Origin: Dendrocalamus latiflorus | Taxonomy: Eukaryota > Streptophyta > Magnoliopsida > Poales > Poaceae | Direction of reading: 5' to 3' | DNA length: 64,000 nucleotides | Assembly: GCA_017311315.1 (NCBI GenBank) | Contig: CM029669.1 | Coordinates: 14,510,485-14,574,484, forward strand | Shown here: piece by piece, positions 1 through 11,397 of the stretch | Position numbering within the stretch: the stretch's first letter is position 1 | Layout of the letters: each line of letters begins with the position of its first letter | Translations under genes and position numbers: made by a program | Notes under the pieces: generated by a model | The model's input: the letters and a program-made list of their open reading frames with translations, nothing else | Databases searched by the model: none | What the model was told of the DNA's origin: nothing

Positions 1-690
1 AGTCTCCACATTGCCACAAGACCCATCATGTCTGGAGCTAGTAGAGGTGAATAATGACTAGTGACATTATTTTTAAGGGGGGTAGTACGAAGAGACAGAA
101 CTGCCAAAGAACTACTACGAAGTATATCCTTAGAACTGCAACAACCTGGATCTAGAGCTAATCAGACCAGCACAAGGAGATTCGCAAGACCAGAAATCTT
201 CTGGTGATGAGGATTACAAAACATAACTTTAGCAAAAATCGACATGCTTGGCAAAGCTAAGAAGCAAAAATGAGTTCCTCGTAGAAGTAAAAGACCACCA
301 TATAGAATTGTCCATCGTCACCTCTTTCATTCCCAAGGCCCTCTACCCCTAGGGCACAGACCATTGCTACCCACCTATCAATATGAAATTTGACAACCAT
401 AGGTTCAAAAAGCGATGCAACTACTCCATTCTACGGTGACGTGAAGACAACAATGTCAAACAGCAGATAATTGGGAAATCTACGACCTATCCAGGAGAGC
501 AGGTATATCTCTTCCCTTTTGACATCTCCAAGTGCTAACCCCTATTGTGCAGAATTTCATCCCTCTGCGGAGCTAAGGAACTATGCGTTGAGCAATACCC
601 CGAAACCCATTGCTAACCAACATAACCCATCTCCATTCTTTCTGCTCTACCGGAATCTCGGGGTCGAGATTCATTTAAGGGGGGTAGGTT
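1..690 (+). mobile_element. 3' internal tail of a long-LTR Ty3/gypsy retrotransposon
   Basis: This stretch has no usable reading frame. It ends in a polypurine tract (AAGGGGGGTAGG, about 677-688) directly before an LTR that opens TGTAACATCCC at 691, which is the usual layout at the 3' end of a gypsy element. A second similar purine tract lies at about 73-85, so either this tail was duplicated or it has an internal extra PPT. The rest of the element must lie left of the window. The lineage cannot be told because no pol sequence is visible here. Confidence 0.7.
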
Positions 691-2265
691 TGTAACATCC
701 CAAAAATTTGAATTTTAAAAATGAAAGCTCTTGAATTATTTGTGCAAAGTATTTTCTTGAAATTTGGATTTTTAAGGTGCTTCTTAAGTTTTTAAGAAGG
801 TTTCAAAAATAATAATGATGATGATGGTAATAATAAGACTAGAATTAAAAATGCCATAAAAGAAAATGTGGAAGTAAAAGAAATCTATAATCTTGAATTC
901 AAAAGCTGAAAATATAATTCAACATAAGGAGGGCGAGATTTAAATTGAAGTATAAAATTTCATATTGAAAAATAGTATTATAAGAGGGCAACAAAAATAA
1001 ATAAATAAAACACATACAAACGTGTATACAAAAGACCTAGTGAGCAAAAATATAAAAATGAATCTGTACAAGAATAGAAATGAAGAAAATATACATGCAT
1101 GTGTATGCATAAAACAAATAGCAATGAATTACAAAAAAAAAGAGTGAGAGATGAAGCCAGGCCGGGCAGCCCAGCCCCACCTCCTCTTTTTCTTCTCCCC
1201 TTCCCGCACGCACTCTCCTCTCCAGGCCGAAGCTCCATTTCTTTTTCCTCTCTCTCGTGGCGACGCTTGCTCCACGTCCTCCTTCCCCGCGCCATCATGC
1301 ACCTGCTGCCGCGTGGCCGTCTCGTCTTGTCGCCCTGCCGCACCCTGCCGCCTGCACCGCTCCTGCTCTGCGGCGCGCGTCGAACCCCGCATCTCCGCGC
1401 CCGAGCCCGCGCGGCGCCATGCCCAGTGGTTCTTTCGCCGCTTCGTCCGGTCCTCCGCCAGCAACGCCTCCCCTCCTCCAGTTACAAAGAGGCCTTGGCC
1501 CCTCCCTCACTCCCTGCGCACCGCTTTTGCTTCCCTTCCTCCTCTGTCTTCTCCCGCGCACGGGCGATGCCGCCGCCTACGCCCATTGCCTCCTCGCCGT
1601 ATTCCGCCCTCCGGTGAGCCCCTCCAAAATCGAGCGCATTCCTTTGTGCCACCACCCCCCAGCTACTCCCCGTCCAAATGAATTGGAAAGCGCCGCACCG
1701 TGCTCACCGCTGCGGCTTCTTCCCCGTCGCCGGCCGAAACCGCCGCCACCGCCCCCGTTCCCTGCCCGTCGCCTCCCGGCTCGATTCCCTTCGCCGGGAG
1801 CATCTCCAAGTCGCCACCAAGCCTCCTCGAGCACCGCATAACTCTCCACCTCACCGTAGTGAGCCGGCCACGGTGACCTCCCCCGCACCACCGCCGTGCA
1901 CGTCGCCAGCCCGCCTCGGCTTCCCTCCGGCCACGCCCGCCACCTAGGTGCGTTCCACTGGTCCTTCTCCCGCTCATGCACGCGCCGCCCCTTTCCCTCT
2001 CCTCCCCGGCCGCGGGCGCCTCCTTCCCGCTCCACCGCCAGCAGCCCTGCGCCGCCCCTAGCTCGCCACCGTGCACCCCGGCCGGAGCCGCCACCCCAGA
2101 GGCATCCCCGCCTCGGGGGGATTCCATTTCAATGGTTTCCGGCAGTTCCCCGGCCCCCGTCCGCCGCCGGCGACGCCAACACCGAGCGCTGCTGGGATGC
2201 CCTATTTTGAGCCCAGCAATTGCGGTGGTCGTTTCTAATTTGCCCTCCCCTCTGCATCACAAAAC

Positions 2266-2330
2266 GGGCAAGGCCCAGTTGGTCAGCGCCTTTGTCCATT
2301 AACACCCAGGTCCCGAGTTCGAACTCCTTT
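2266..2330 (+). other. tRNA-like module (A-box and B-box) inside the LTR
   Basis: An A-box-like CAGTTGGTCAGCGCC (2276-2290) is followed at tRNA-like spacing by a B-box-like GAGTTCGAACTCC (2315-2327). It is too degenerate for a confident cloverleaf; no paired acceptor stem is evident. A related module sits at the matching place in the inverted LTR (about 37614-37693). It could be a captured tRNA, a SINE head or an internal Pol III promoter. It is not called as a functional tRNA gene. Confidence 0.45.
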
Positions 2331-3865
2331 TTATGCACATTTATGTGTTCTTTTTGTTTTTACTGATTTTAGCCCACTTTAACTAGGAAACATTTAGGGA
2401 AAATCTAGAAATAATACAGGAAAGCTAATAAAATTTAATTAGCGTATAAATGAGATTATTGAAAGATTTAAATTTGGATTGTTTCATATAGGATTAATTA
2501 ATATGGTTTGAATAATTGTCTAAAAGGCTAAATACTAACTAAAGACATTGATAAAGACAAACAACTTAGGTTAAATGACCAAATTTAATAAAGATTGCCC
2601 TTAATTAAAATTAAGATATATGCCCAATATCTGAAATGCTACCATTACATAAATCTTAGTGGTAGATTTTGTTGAATAGCAAATACTGAAATATAACCTT
2701 GTAAAACAACCCTTGCTAGATAAATAAATTTTAATTAAAGCTAAGCCAAGTAATAACTAAAACATGTGCTCCAACCTTTAACATGCCATCATCAAATAAA
2801 TACCAATGGTAACTTTAATCAAATAGCAAGCTAGGCTATCACCTAAATGTATATATATACAATCTTTTTCTTTAAGACTTAAGTTGTACTAAAAATAAAA
2901 AAAACAACTAAAGGTGCATAAGTTGATAACAACCTTTAATCAAAAGTAGCGCCTTTTAGGTAGAAATGACATTGGAACTAATTAGTAAGGATTACAAAGA
3001 TCATATATGTCTATCATAAGAATAAATCATAGCTATCGTTTTTAGACACTAGAACTTAAGTAAAAGAAGTACGACAAGTTAGTTTGCCCCTTAAATTAAA
3101 GTATGCTTTAGGAATACATTATATGGACTTTGGTAATTAGAATTTGTGAAAGCCCTTTTCGTAATAGCTAATACAATTCAATTAGCATAAACTCAAATGG
3201 AGTGCATATAATCTAGTTGTAGATATATATGTAGTAAACAGTAGGAAGAAAATGGATCAAAAATCAAATCGGATTTAATATTGGCTAAAGTCACATGTTA
3301 ATCAAGACTAACAAACTGATTATTTTCCCAGGATTAAGTTATTTGAATATTAGGTAATATAGATTTACAAATAGAAATCATCTTGCATATAAATTACTTA
3401 AGATCAAAACTTAAAAGGGTAGGCTTTATATAGATCATATGTAACTAAAATATAAATATCATGAGAGCCCTTTTTAAAATAATAGCAATTATAATTAGTT
3501 ATCATAAAACCAAATAAAAGTACAATAACCTATAATCTAGTGATGAATATGTATATGGAGCACTAGTGAACCTCAGTTCTCCGAGCATCATAAACTAAGT
3601 ACCATACCAAAGTACGACTTCGTAAGTCTAATAAAAGAAACCCATGGGTCGTTAGTGGTTAAAAATAATCTTGTTAAACCTACACCTTAGTAAACAAGTT
3701 AATATTAGGCCTGCATAAAATAATATGTCTTTCCTTTGCTAAATATATGTATATATACATAGACTATAAAGCCAACTTAATAAATCAACAAATGTATGCA
3801 TTGTGCATAAAACGCATACCTTAATCGTAAATGCTAACCTTAGCAAAATAATGTTCGGCTAAATT

Positions 3866-3870
<5 letters not shown>

Positions 3871-3912
<42 letters not shown>
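3871..3912. repeat. (AT)n microsatellite in the LTR
   Basis: About 21 uninterrupted AT units lie in the AT-rich middle of the long LTR. The equivalent region of the other family member has no such run but carries an ACAT array elsewhere, so both arrays probably arose after insertion. Confidence 0.9.
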
Positions 3913-3914
<2 letters not shown>

Positions 3915-5899
3915 TAACTCAGGGAACTTCCTTGATAAATATAAAAAAATAATAATAAAAGAAACTGTTAATAAAAGATCGATTCATCACTGGCCTTGCC
4001 TCAAATCACCCGAATCACCTATTAACTCATGATAAAGCAAAAGATGATTTTATTCGGATTTATTTGGATCATTTGAGTTATTCGCTTTTATTTGGATTCA
4101 GCCGTTTACCACGTAATTAGAAATTGGAAGTCATGAAGATTCAATGGATCAAGCGAGATCAAGCTCGAAGTGAAGATGGAGACCAAAAGATCAAGAAATA
4201 GCATTGTGTGAGCTCAAGTCCGCAGAAAACCGCGCCAGGCGAGTCAATACTTTGATCATGTTGAACCTACATTTTTCGCAAATTATTTCTTTTTAAATTA
4301 TCAAATTGCATGCTGTTATTTTATATGCAAATCCATGTTTAACTTAAGATCTTAGTTATATGCCCATTGTTTGCTTGATTAATATTACACCTCCTTTGGA
4401 ATATTTGACTGTGTGAACCTTGTCGCCGTAGCAAAATTATAATAGTAACCTTTTGAAAATAAGTCCCTAAATATATGCCATGCTTAGTATTGCTTAGATA
4501 ATCATGGGCGCGAGAGTGCCCAAGCATCACTTTTAACCCTGAGAAAAATTGGTTGGGCAGTCATGGTGGGAATGACTGATATATGTTGACATTGTTATTT
4601 TATGCTCCCAAAATCCTCAACTTGCTTAAATATCTGGGCGGATTGGTTCGAGGGTGTGAGTGTGGTGCAGTGGATGCACAAAGTGGGTTAGTGGTAGACC
4701 GCCCAGATACTACTAAGGACCGAATCTTGTCTTGTCAACCCATGTAAAACAGTACAACCACAAGTCTGTAAAGTATAGCTTGGCTAAGTAAATTTATCGA
4801 AAACCCCAGACTCATCTCACCGGTAGAGGAGGGAAGTGTTAAGCTATGGCAAGGGGGCCTGAAGGGACACCAGTGGAGGGTGAAGTTTGCCCAGCTGTCC
4901 TAACGTTGCGGGGAGTGGAGCCCGGCTGCGTTAGTGGCTGTGGGGAACATCCCGCGCATAGATGGGACCCACCGCAAGTGGGAGAAGCCCATAAAGTGAG
5001 ATGAGAAAAGGGACTAGATACTTTGAAAAGTCACTGTGATGGTCTGCTCAACCACACCTCTAAGGAATCGTGTGGGGGCAATGAGTTGATTGTCTCTTGT
5101 GGTGAAAGTGTACAAACTCTGCAGAGTCAAAACTATTCGAATAGCCGTGCCCACGGTCAAGGGCGGACATGGGAACTTAACCAGATATAGTTCTATTTCA
5201 AAATACTTTGTGGGTGGGAATGGAAAAGTGAAAGGGCGATGGACTGCCCTAGTTTGGAATTGTCCTGGGTGTCGTCCCAGTGGTAAGTTAAGCGGCTATA
5301 ACGCTGAAGAATTGCTATATGGTGCAGATGCCATGTAACGGTGGATGGAATCTGAATCACTATTAATATTGCATGTTCCTGAACATTATGCTTTTGTTCA
5401 AAATGCTAGGTCTTAGGAATTTTTATATAATTGTATTCAAAAGCACTCTTCGCAAAAACAAAATAAACCTAAGCCATCCTTTGATTAGCCATACATGTTA
5501 TATCTTGCATTCTGTGTGTTGGCTCGCTGAGCACGGGGTCGGAGTGCTCACGCTCGCTTTTGCGACAAAATTCAGAGTCAAGAGTCACATCACCGCGCCT
5601 CAGCAACAAGGTTGGACAAGATGGCAGAGAAGATGAAGATGTCAAGAACTAGGCCGCGAACCTCCAGTTGGCTGCCTGTGGGCATGTCCTGAAGGTCCCA
5701 CCTGTGTGCTCCGTTCTTCCGCTGCTGCAATTTATTGATTTCGGCCTAATCGGCCCATGAAGTAAGTCTATTATAATATTTACATTTTCGCATGATATGT
5801 ACTTTGATATTCAGAACTGTAACTGTGTGCACTATCTACTGATCCAGGGAATAGTGCAGTTAAACACAGTAGATTCCGGATTATAAAATCTGGGTCTGA

Positions 5900-6268
5900 C
5901 AAACTCCTTCAACGTGATCGATAACACTTTACGACCACTTCTTGTTCTTTATCATCGTGGACGTAAGCCTCTACGATCACATCTATGAGATTGCTCAAGA
6001 GAAACCAGAACACAGGGATTGCGTTTCTCCCCTTTTTTTGGTCTTTTCTCAAATGCTTGGTACACTTATCGGTTACATGACTACCCCTCCTTTTATACCC
6101 GGTTCTACCACTTTAACACGGGTTCGACTACGATTACAATTATGACTCTGACTCCGACTCCGATACAACTTCTACTCCGACTCCGATACGACTTTGATTA
6201 CAGCTGCAATACGACTTCGATTACAACCAAATTTTGTACACGGCCTCTAAACAAGATTATTTACAACA
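5900..6268 (-). repeat. Copia-1 3' LTR, truncated by the gypsy insertion
   Basis: This matches 10882-11243 of the other LTR almost base for base. On the minus strand it opens TGTTGTAAATAATC at 6268. It stops abruptly at 5900, where the long gypsy LTR ends. It includes U3 with a TATA box (TATAAAAG on the minus strand, about 6091-6098) and only part of R-U5. Confidence 0.9.
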
Positions 6269-9200
6269 TTCTCTCCCTAATCTTGTTTTTTTCGACTTCG
6301 ATCATGCCGATTCTTCTCCTCATCTCTGAAAATTTTATCCGCCCCAGCGGCTTCGTCAGAATATCAGCTTTTTGTTCTTCTGTTCTGATGTAGTCGATCG
6401 CGATCTTCCCTTCTTCAACACAATCTCTGATAAAATGATATCTTGTATCTATATGCTTGCTTCTATCATGTAGAACCGGATTCTTGCTCAGCGATATTGC
6501 AGATTTGTTATCAACCCTGAGCGTCACCTTTTGAACTGCCTCGTCCGGCAACTCGCATAACAATCGAGCGAGCCAAACTCCTTGGCATGATGCTGCGCTC
6601 GCTGCGATGTACTCAGCTTCACAGGATGACAAAGCAACCACGTTTTGCTTTTGTGATTGCCAACTGACCGGACTCTCCCCAAGCACAAACATTATGCCCG
6701 TCGTGCTCTTCCGATCATCGATATCTCCCGCCATGTCGCTGTCACTGTAGCCCGTCAGTTGCAAAAACTTTCCGCCTCCTCTTTTGTAATGAATCCCGAG
6801 GTTCAGAGTACCTTTGATATACCTCAGAATATGCTTCACATCGTTCATGTGCTCCTGGGTTGGTTTCTCCATGAACCGACTCACATATCCGACTGCGAAC
6901 ATAATGTCAGGTCGGGTATGTGTCAGGTAACGCAGACTTCCGACAATGCTTCTGTACTGCGTGGCATCGACTGTCGATCCTGGGCTTTTACTTAACTTCA
7001 AGTTATTCTCCATTGGGACTTGGCAGGGATTGCACTCTCCCATGCCGCACTTCTCTAGAATCTTTCGGGCGTACGCCGACTGACAAAGTGATATGCCGTT
7101 GTCAGTTTGTTTCACCTCGATACCAAGGTAATAGCTCAAAAGTCCCAAGTCGGTCATCTTGAATAGGTTCTTCATCTCGTCCTTAAACTTCATAATCTCA
7201 ATCGAATTTGACCCAGTGATGATCAAATCGTCCACGTAAACGCCTACAATCAACCTTGCCTGCTCATCCCCTTGGGTGTACACAGCATGTTCAGGGGTGC
7301 TTCTTTTGAACCCGAGTGCTGTCAAATTTCTGTCAAGTTTCAGATTCCATGCTCGTGGAGCTTGTTTGAGCCCGTAAAGAGCTTTGTTAAGCTTTAAGAC
7401 TTTCTCAGCTTGTCTGTTGGACTGAAAACCCGGCGGTTGAGAGACATACACCTCCTCCTCAATGTCTCCGTTCAAAAATGCCGTTTTCACGTCCATGTGG
7501 TGAATTTCCCATCCACCGTTTGTTGCCAGCGCAAGAAGTACTCGAATTGTCTCCATCCGAGCCATTGGAGCAAAGACTTCTTCATAGTCTACTCCCTGTT
7601 TCTGAACATATCTTTTTGCAACAAGTCGTGCTTTGTGCTTCACGACTTCTCCCTGTGAGTTCTTCTTCACTTTGAACACCCATTTTAGACCGATTGCACG
7701 ATGACCCTTTGGCAGATCAGTGAGTTCCCATGTGTCATTATCTTCAATCGACTTCAGCTCTTCCTGCATAGCAGCTCTCCAGTATGCATCTCCCTTTGCT
7801 TCTTCATAGCCTTCAGGTTCTTCTGCAGTCGTGCAAAGCAGCAATTCTTCAGACTGCACTGGTTCAGTCTATGCATAAATCTCACTTATGCTCCTCATCT
7901 TCGGTACTCGGCCGTTTGACTCTTCCTCATCGAAGTCTTCTATTTCAGGTAAGACTTCATGATTGATAATGGCAGCTGAACTTGAGCTTTGAGATGTGGT
8001 CGTAACTCCTTCTTCCCAGTCAGTGCCGTCGACCTCGTCATCTTCGACATTGAAAGTTACCCACTTTGACATGTCTTTTTCAACGTCATGGTGTTCTTCC
8101 CATTCCCAGTGTTTGTCTTCTTGAAAAACCACATCTCTGCTCACATAAACCTTCTTTTCGACTGGATCATAACACCTGTACGCCTTGGTGCCTGGCTCCG
8201 AGCCGAGGTAGATCATCCTTCTGCTCCGGTCGTCCAGTTTCTTCAGATGTGTGGATGGCTTTACATGGGCTAAGTAGCCGAAAACTTTTAAATGCTCAAC
8301 GTTCGGCTTTCTTCCCGACCATTGTTCGTATGGGGTGGTCCCATCGAGCGATCTTGTGGTTGTGCGGTTGAGAAGGTAGACTGCATGCCTTACTGCTTCT
8401 CCCCAGAACCGCCCGGGGAGAAATCGACTTTTTAGGAGACTTCTTGCTGTTGCCATCACAGTTCGATTTCTTCTTTCTACGACTTCGTTTTGTTGAGGTG
8501 AGTACGGAGCCGTGAAGAATCTTGCAATGCCCTTCTCTTCACAGATCGAGTCAAACTCTTTTGCGAGGAATTCTCCTCCCCGGTCAGACCTGACCGATTT
8601 TACCTTTTTGTCGACTTCGTTTTCGGCAAGCGCTATAAACTTCTGAAAGTTTGACTTTGCCTCATCTTTGCTCTTCTGCATGTACACCCACATGGCTCTC
8701 GAGTAGTCGTCCACGATCAGCATGAAGTACTGATTTCCGGCATCAGTTCGAGGTGTGATCGGACCGCACAGATCAATGTGAACTAGCTCGAGTGGTTGAG
8801 AGGCTCTGTATTGTACCTGTGACGGGAAGCTGTTACGAGTTTGTTTTGCCGTTAGACAGCCCTCGCAGACTTGCTCCGGGTGGTCGATTTTCGGTAGTCC
8901 GACCACCATCTCCCTCCTTGCCATTGTGTTGAGACTCTGGAAGTTCAAGTGTCCGAATCTTGCGTGCCACAACCAGGCTGCATCATCGGTCGTAGTCTTC
9001 AGACACCTTGGTTTGCACGCTTCAATCTGAATCTTGTACAGACGGTTCACTGTTCTTTGTACCTTCATCAGTAGTCGCTCATTGCGGTCGAACACCTTCA
9101 GATGGTTGCCTTTGAGCTCGATCCGACAACCTTCTTCGGTTAATTGTCCAAGGCTTATGATATTGCTCCGAAGACTCGGTATGTAATATACATCCGAGAG

Positions 9201-10463
9201 CTTTCTTCGACTTCCATCTTTGCATTGCATCAGGATTGTGCCTCTCCCTTTTATCTGAACAGTCGAGCCATCTCCGAACTGTACTTTTCCGAGCACACTC
9301 TCGTTTAATTCGTGAAACATCGAGTGTGCGCCCGTCATGTGATTACTTGCTCCGTTGTCGAGGTACCAGTTGGCTTGTGTCTGCTCTCCCTGCTCCAACA
9401 GACTTGGAAAGACTCTCTCCTCATTCAACAGAACCATTGTCGGTTCGTCTACAGTGCAGAACGACAACAGCAGTGTCGGATCTTTGTGCTCTGTAGTTTG
9501 TGCCAAGTTTGCTTCTTCCACCTTCTTCTTGCCCCGACAATTCGCAGCATAGTGACCATACTTCTTGCAGTTATGGCACTGGATGTGGCTCCGACACTCG
9601 GCTGCATAGTGTCCGTATTTCTCGCACGTGTAGCACTGTACGTCCGACTTGTCGGTCTGATAGTCGCCGCCTCCACGACCAGCCCTTTCTCCACGATCAC
9701 CTCTTCCTCCTCTTCCGGATTGGGAGCCTCGACCTCTTGGTGCATAGCCTCGGCCTTGTCCACGCCCGTGAGATGCACCGCGGCCGGTCGATGTCCCACG
9801 ACCACGACCGCTCCTTGATGATGAGTCTCCTCGGTTCCTTGTGTCTTCTCTTACGAGTAGAGCCTGCTGTCCGTTATCATCTTGATAACTCTTCAGGAGC
9901 TGCTCGTGTGCTTTGAGTGCTCCGGTCACCTCTTCAATCTTCATCTTTGAGAGGTCTTGCGAGTACATAAGTGTGGTTACGACCGGAAGAAACTTCTCTG
10001 GTAGCACTCTCAAATACTTCTTCACCACCACCTCATCTTTTAAGTCGTCGCCGAGAGATTTGATCTCGTTCACGACTTCGTTGAATCGACCAGAGAACTC
10101 TTCTACTGTCTGATTCTTCCCCATCTTCATGGCTTCAAATTCACTCCTCAATGTTTGGAGTCGAACGTCCTTCACTCGGTCTACTCCTTCATGCATGATT
10201 TGCAGAGTAGTCCAGACTTCCTTCGCCGTCTCCTTACCGACTAGCTGCCGCATCATCGAGTAGAGCACGGCTTGATAGATTGCCGCCATCGCCATCTTGT
10301 CGAGTCGGTCATCAACGACTTTGTCTTTCTCCTTTGGTTCAACCGGGCCCCAGACTCCCTGCACGATCATGTTGACCTTCATCTTCATCGCCCAGATCGG
10401 GTAATTGTCCGAACTGAGGATCGGGTATTGCAGTGACACGCTTTCCTTCATCTTCTCAGCCAT
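6261..10463 (-). pseudogene. Copia-1 Gag-Pol polyprotein, one amber codon
   Basis: A single frame runs from ATG at 10463 to TAA at 6261-6263 and is interrupted only by TAG at 7869-7871, between integrase and reverse transcriptase. Domains in order are: a UBN2-type Gag (residues about 1-200), an RG-rich basic linker (about 215-265), two CCHC knuckles (CYTCEKYGHYAAEC, CHNCKKYGHYAANC), a protease with LDNGAS (N where most copia proteases have S), the gag-preintegrase WHARFGH, an integrase with D (HIDLCGP), D (VRSDRGGEF) and E (QQNEVVERRNRT), RT with MDVKTAFLNG and YVDDLIITG, and RNase H with SCEAEYIAA. Catalytic residues look complete, so only the amber separates it from a full polyprotein. The frame runs through the polypurine tract and its stop lies inside the LTR. 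The encoded products would form virus-like particles and drive reverse transcription and integration. Confidence 0.93.
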
Positions 10464-10473
10464 GGCTCACCTT

Positions 10474-10485
10474 GCTCTGATACCA
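10474..10485 (-). other. Copia-1 primer binding site
   Basis: Read on the minus strand this is TGGTATCAGAGC, the standard complement to the 3' end of initiator tRNA-Met used by plant copia elements. It lies two bases inside the 5' LTR boundary and about 10 bp before the Gag start codon. Confidence 0.92.
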
Positions 10486-10487
10486 AC

Positions 10488-11243
10488 TGTTGGAAAGTCT
10501 TACGACCTCCCAGGATCTTTTACGATCGGTTAGAGTCGTTTATGACCGATTTCGACCACTTACGATGCCGTACGACCACTCAAACTCACCACCGATCGCT
10601 TTGAGTCGTGGTCGTAATTTCACTGTAGCAGTTTTTTCGGCTGCTCCGCTATATCACTGTGCTATCTTCCTCCAGCCGCTTAAAAATACCGTGATCGAAA
10701 CCCTTTCCGATCACGCAGTGATGCTGGCGATCACTGTTCACCGTGGTCGAACACCCTTTCGACCACGTTCACTTCCTTCGACGTGGTCGTAGTCTCTTCT
10801 GACCACGTACTGGTCTTCTCGGCGTAGTAGCAACTTCTTATGACCACCTTCACCGTGGTCGTAGCCTTCTCTGCGTGGTCGAACTCCTTCAACGTGGTCG
10901 ATAACACTTTACGACCACTTCTTGTTCTTTATCATCATGGACGTAAGCCTCTACGATCACGTCTATGAGATTGCTCAAGAGAAACCAGAACACATGGATT
11001 GCGTTTCTCCCCCTTTTTTTGGTCTTTTCTCAAATGCTTGGTACACTTATCGGTTACATGACTACCCCTCTTTTTATACCCAGTTCTACCACTTTAACAC
11101 GGGTTCGACTACGATTACAATTCTGACTCCGACTCCGATACAACTTCTACTCCGATTCCGATACGATTTTGATTACGGCTGCAATACGACTTCGATTACA
11201 ACCAAATTTTGTACACGGCCTCTAAACAAGATTATTTATAACA
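10488..11243 (-). repeat. Copia-1 5' LTR (756 bp)
   Basis: On the minus strand it opens TGTTATAAATAATC (11243) and ends CTTTCCAACA (10488). U3 is short (about 11080-11243) and contains degenerate repeats of ACTCCGACTCCGATAC type. R-U5 (about 10488-11050) is densely packed with GTGGTCG/CGACCAC motifs in both orientations. The other LTR is truncated. Confidence 0.93.
11071..11079 (-). promoter_or_regulatory. TATA box of the Copia-1 5' LTR
   Basis: TATAAAAAG on the minus strand lies about 165 bp into the LTR. The equivalent site of the 3' LTR (about 6091-6098) is conserved with one change. The transcript start would be expected about 30 bp further on, near 11040. This is inferred from the motif and position only. 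Confidence 0.6.
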
Positions 11244-11397
11244 GTCCCTACTTCTTCTTCATTGTTACCGAGGAAATGATGTAGGCCTTGCTACCATTTT
11301 CCTCTCCTCTGTTGGTGCAGCATTGTAGGCCTCTTTGTCGGCCTCTTCTTCATCTCGATTGAATAGAGGATCGTCCCCTTTACTGTTATCTACTACC

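Larger units (their letters stand above)
691..5899 (+). repeat. 3' LTR (about 5.2 kb) of a long-LTR gypsy element
   Basis: The LTR begins TGTAACATCCC at 691 and ends ...TCTGACA at 5899. Its identity is shown by the inverted second copy of the same family at 34386-39265: both share the first ~100 bp, a GC-rich block, an AT-rich middle and the last ~1.8 kb, including the part at 4140-4260 and the final 60 bp. The order is an AT-rich start, a GC-rich tract (about 1140-2260), a tRNA-like module (2266-2330), a long AT-rich stretch (2340-4100) and a conserved 3' part. Open frames in the GC-rich tract are composition artefacts and not genes. The right edge falls inside the LTR of Copia-1, so this element inserted into Copia-1. 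Confidence 0.85.
5900..11243 (-). mobile_element. Copia-1: nearly intact Ty1/copia retrotransposon, minus strand
   Basis: The element has a complete 5' LTR (10488-11243), a tRNA-Met-type primer site (10474-10485), one long Gag-Pol frame, a polypurine tract (AGGGAGAGA, about 6270-6279 on the minus strand) and a truncated 3' LTR (5900-6268). The missing 394 bp of the 3' LTR correspond to 10488-10881. They are presumably left of the window, because the long-LTR gypsy element ends exactly at 5899 and so seems to have inserted into this LTR. Over the shared 360 bp the two LTRs differ at about 10-11 positions (roughly 3%), which suggests a fairly recent insertion. No target duplication can be checked because one end is off-window. 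Confidence 0.9.

Noticed and set aside
2266..2330. A functional tRNA gene in the LTR
   Set aside because: A- and B-box text is present but no acceptor stem pairing or clear anticodon arm was found.
978..2338. Many overlapping open frames in the GC-rich part of the long LTR, on both strands
   Set aside because: They overlap in several frames, are Pro/Arg/Ala-rich, match no family and lie inside an LTR; high GC removes stop codons by chance.
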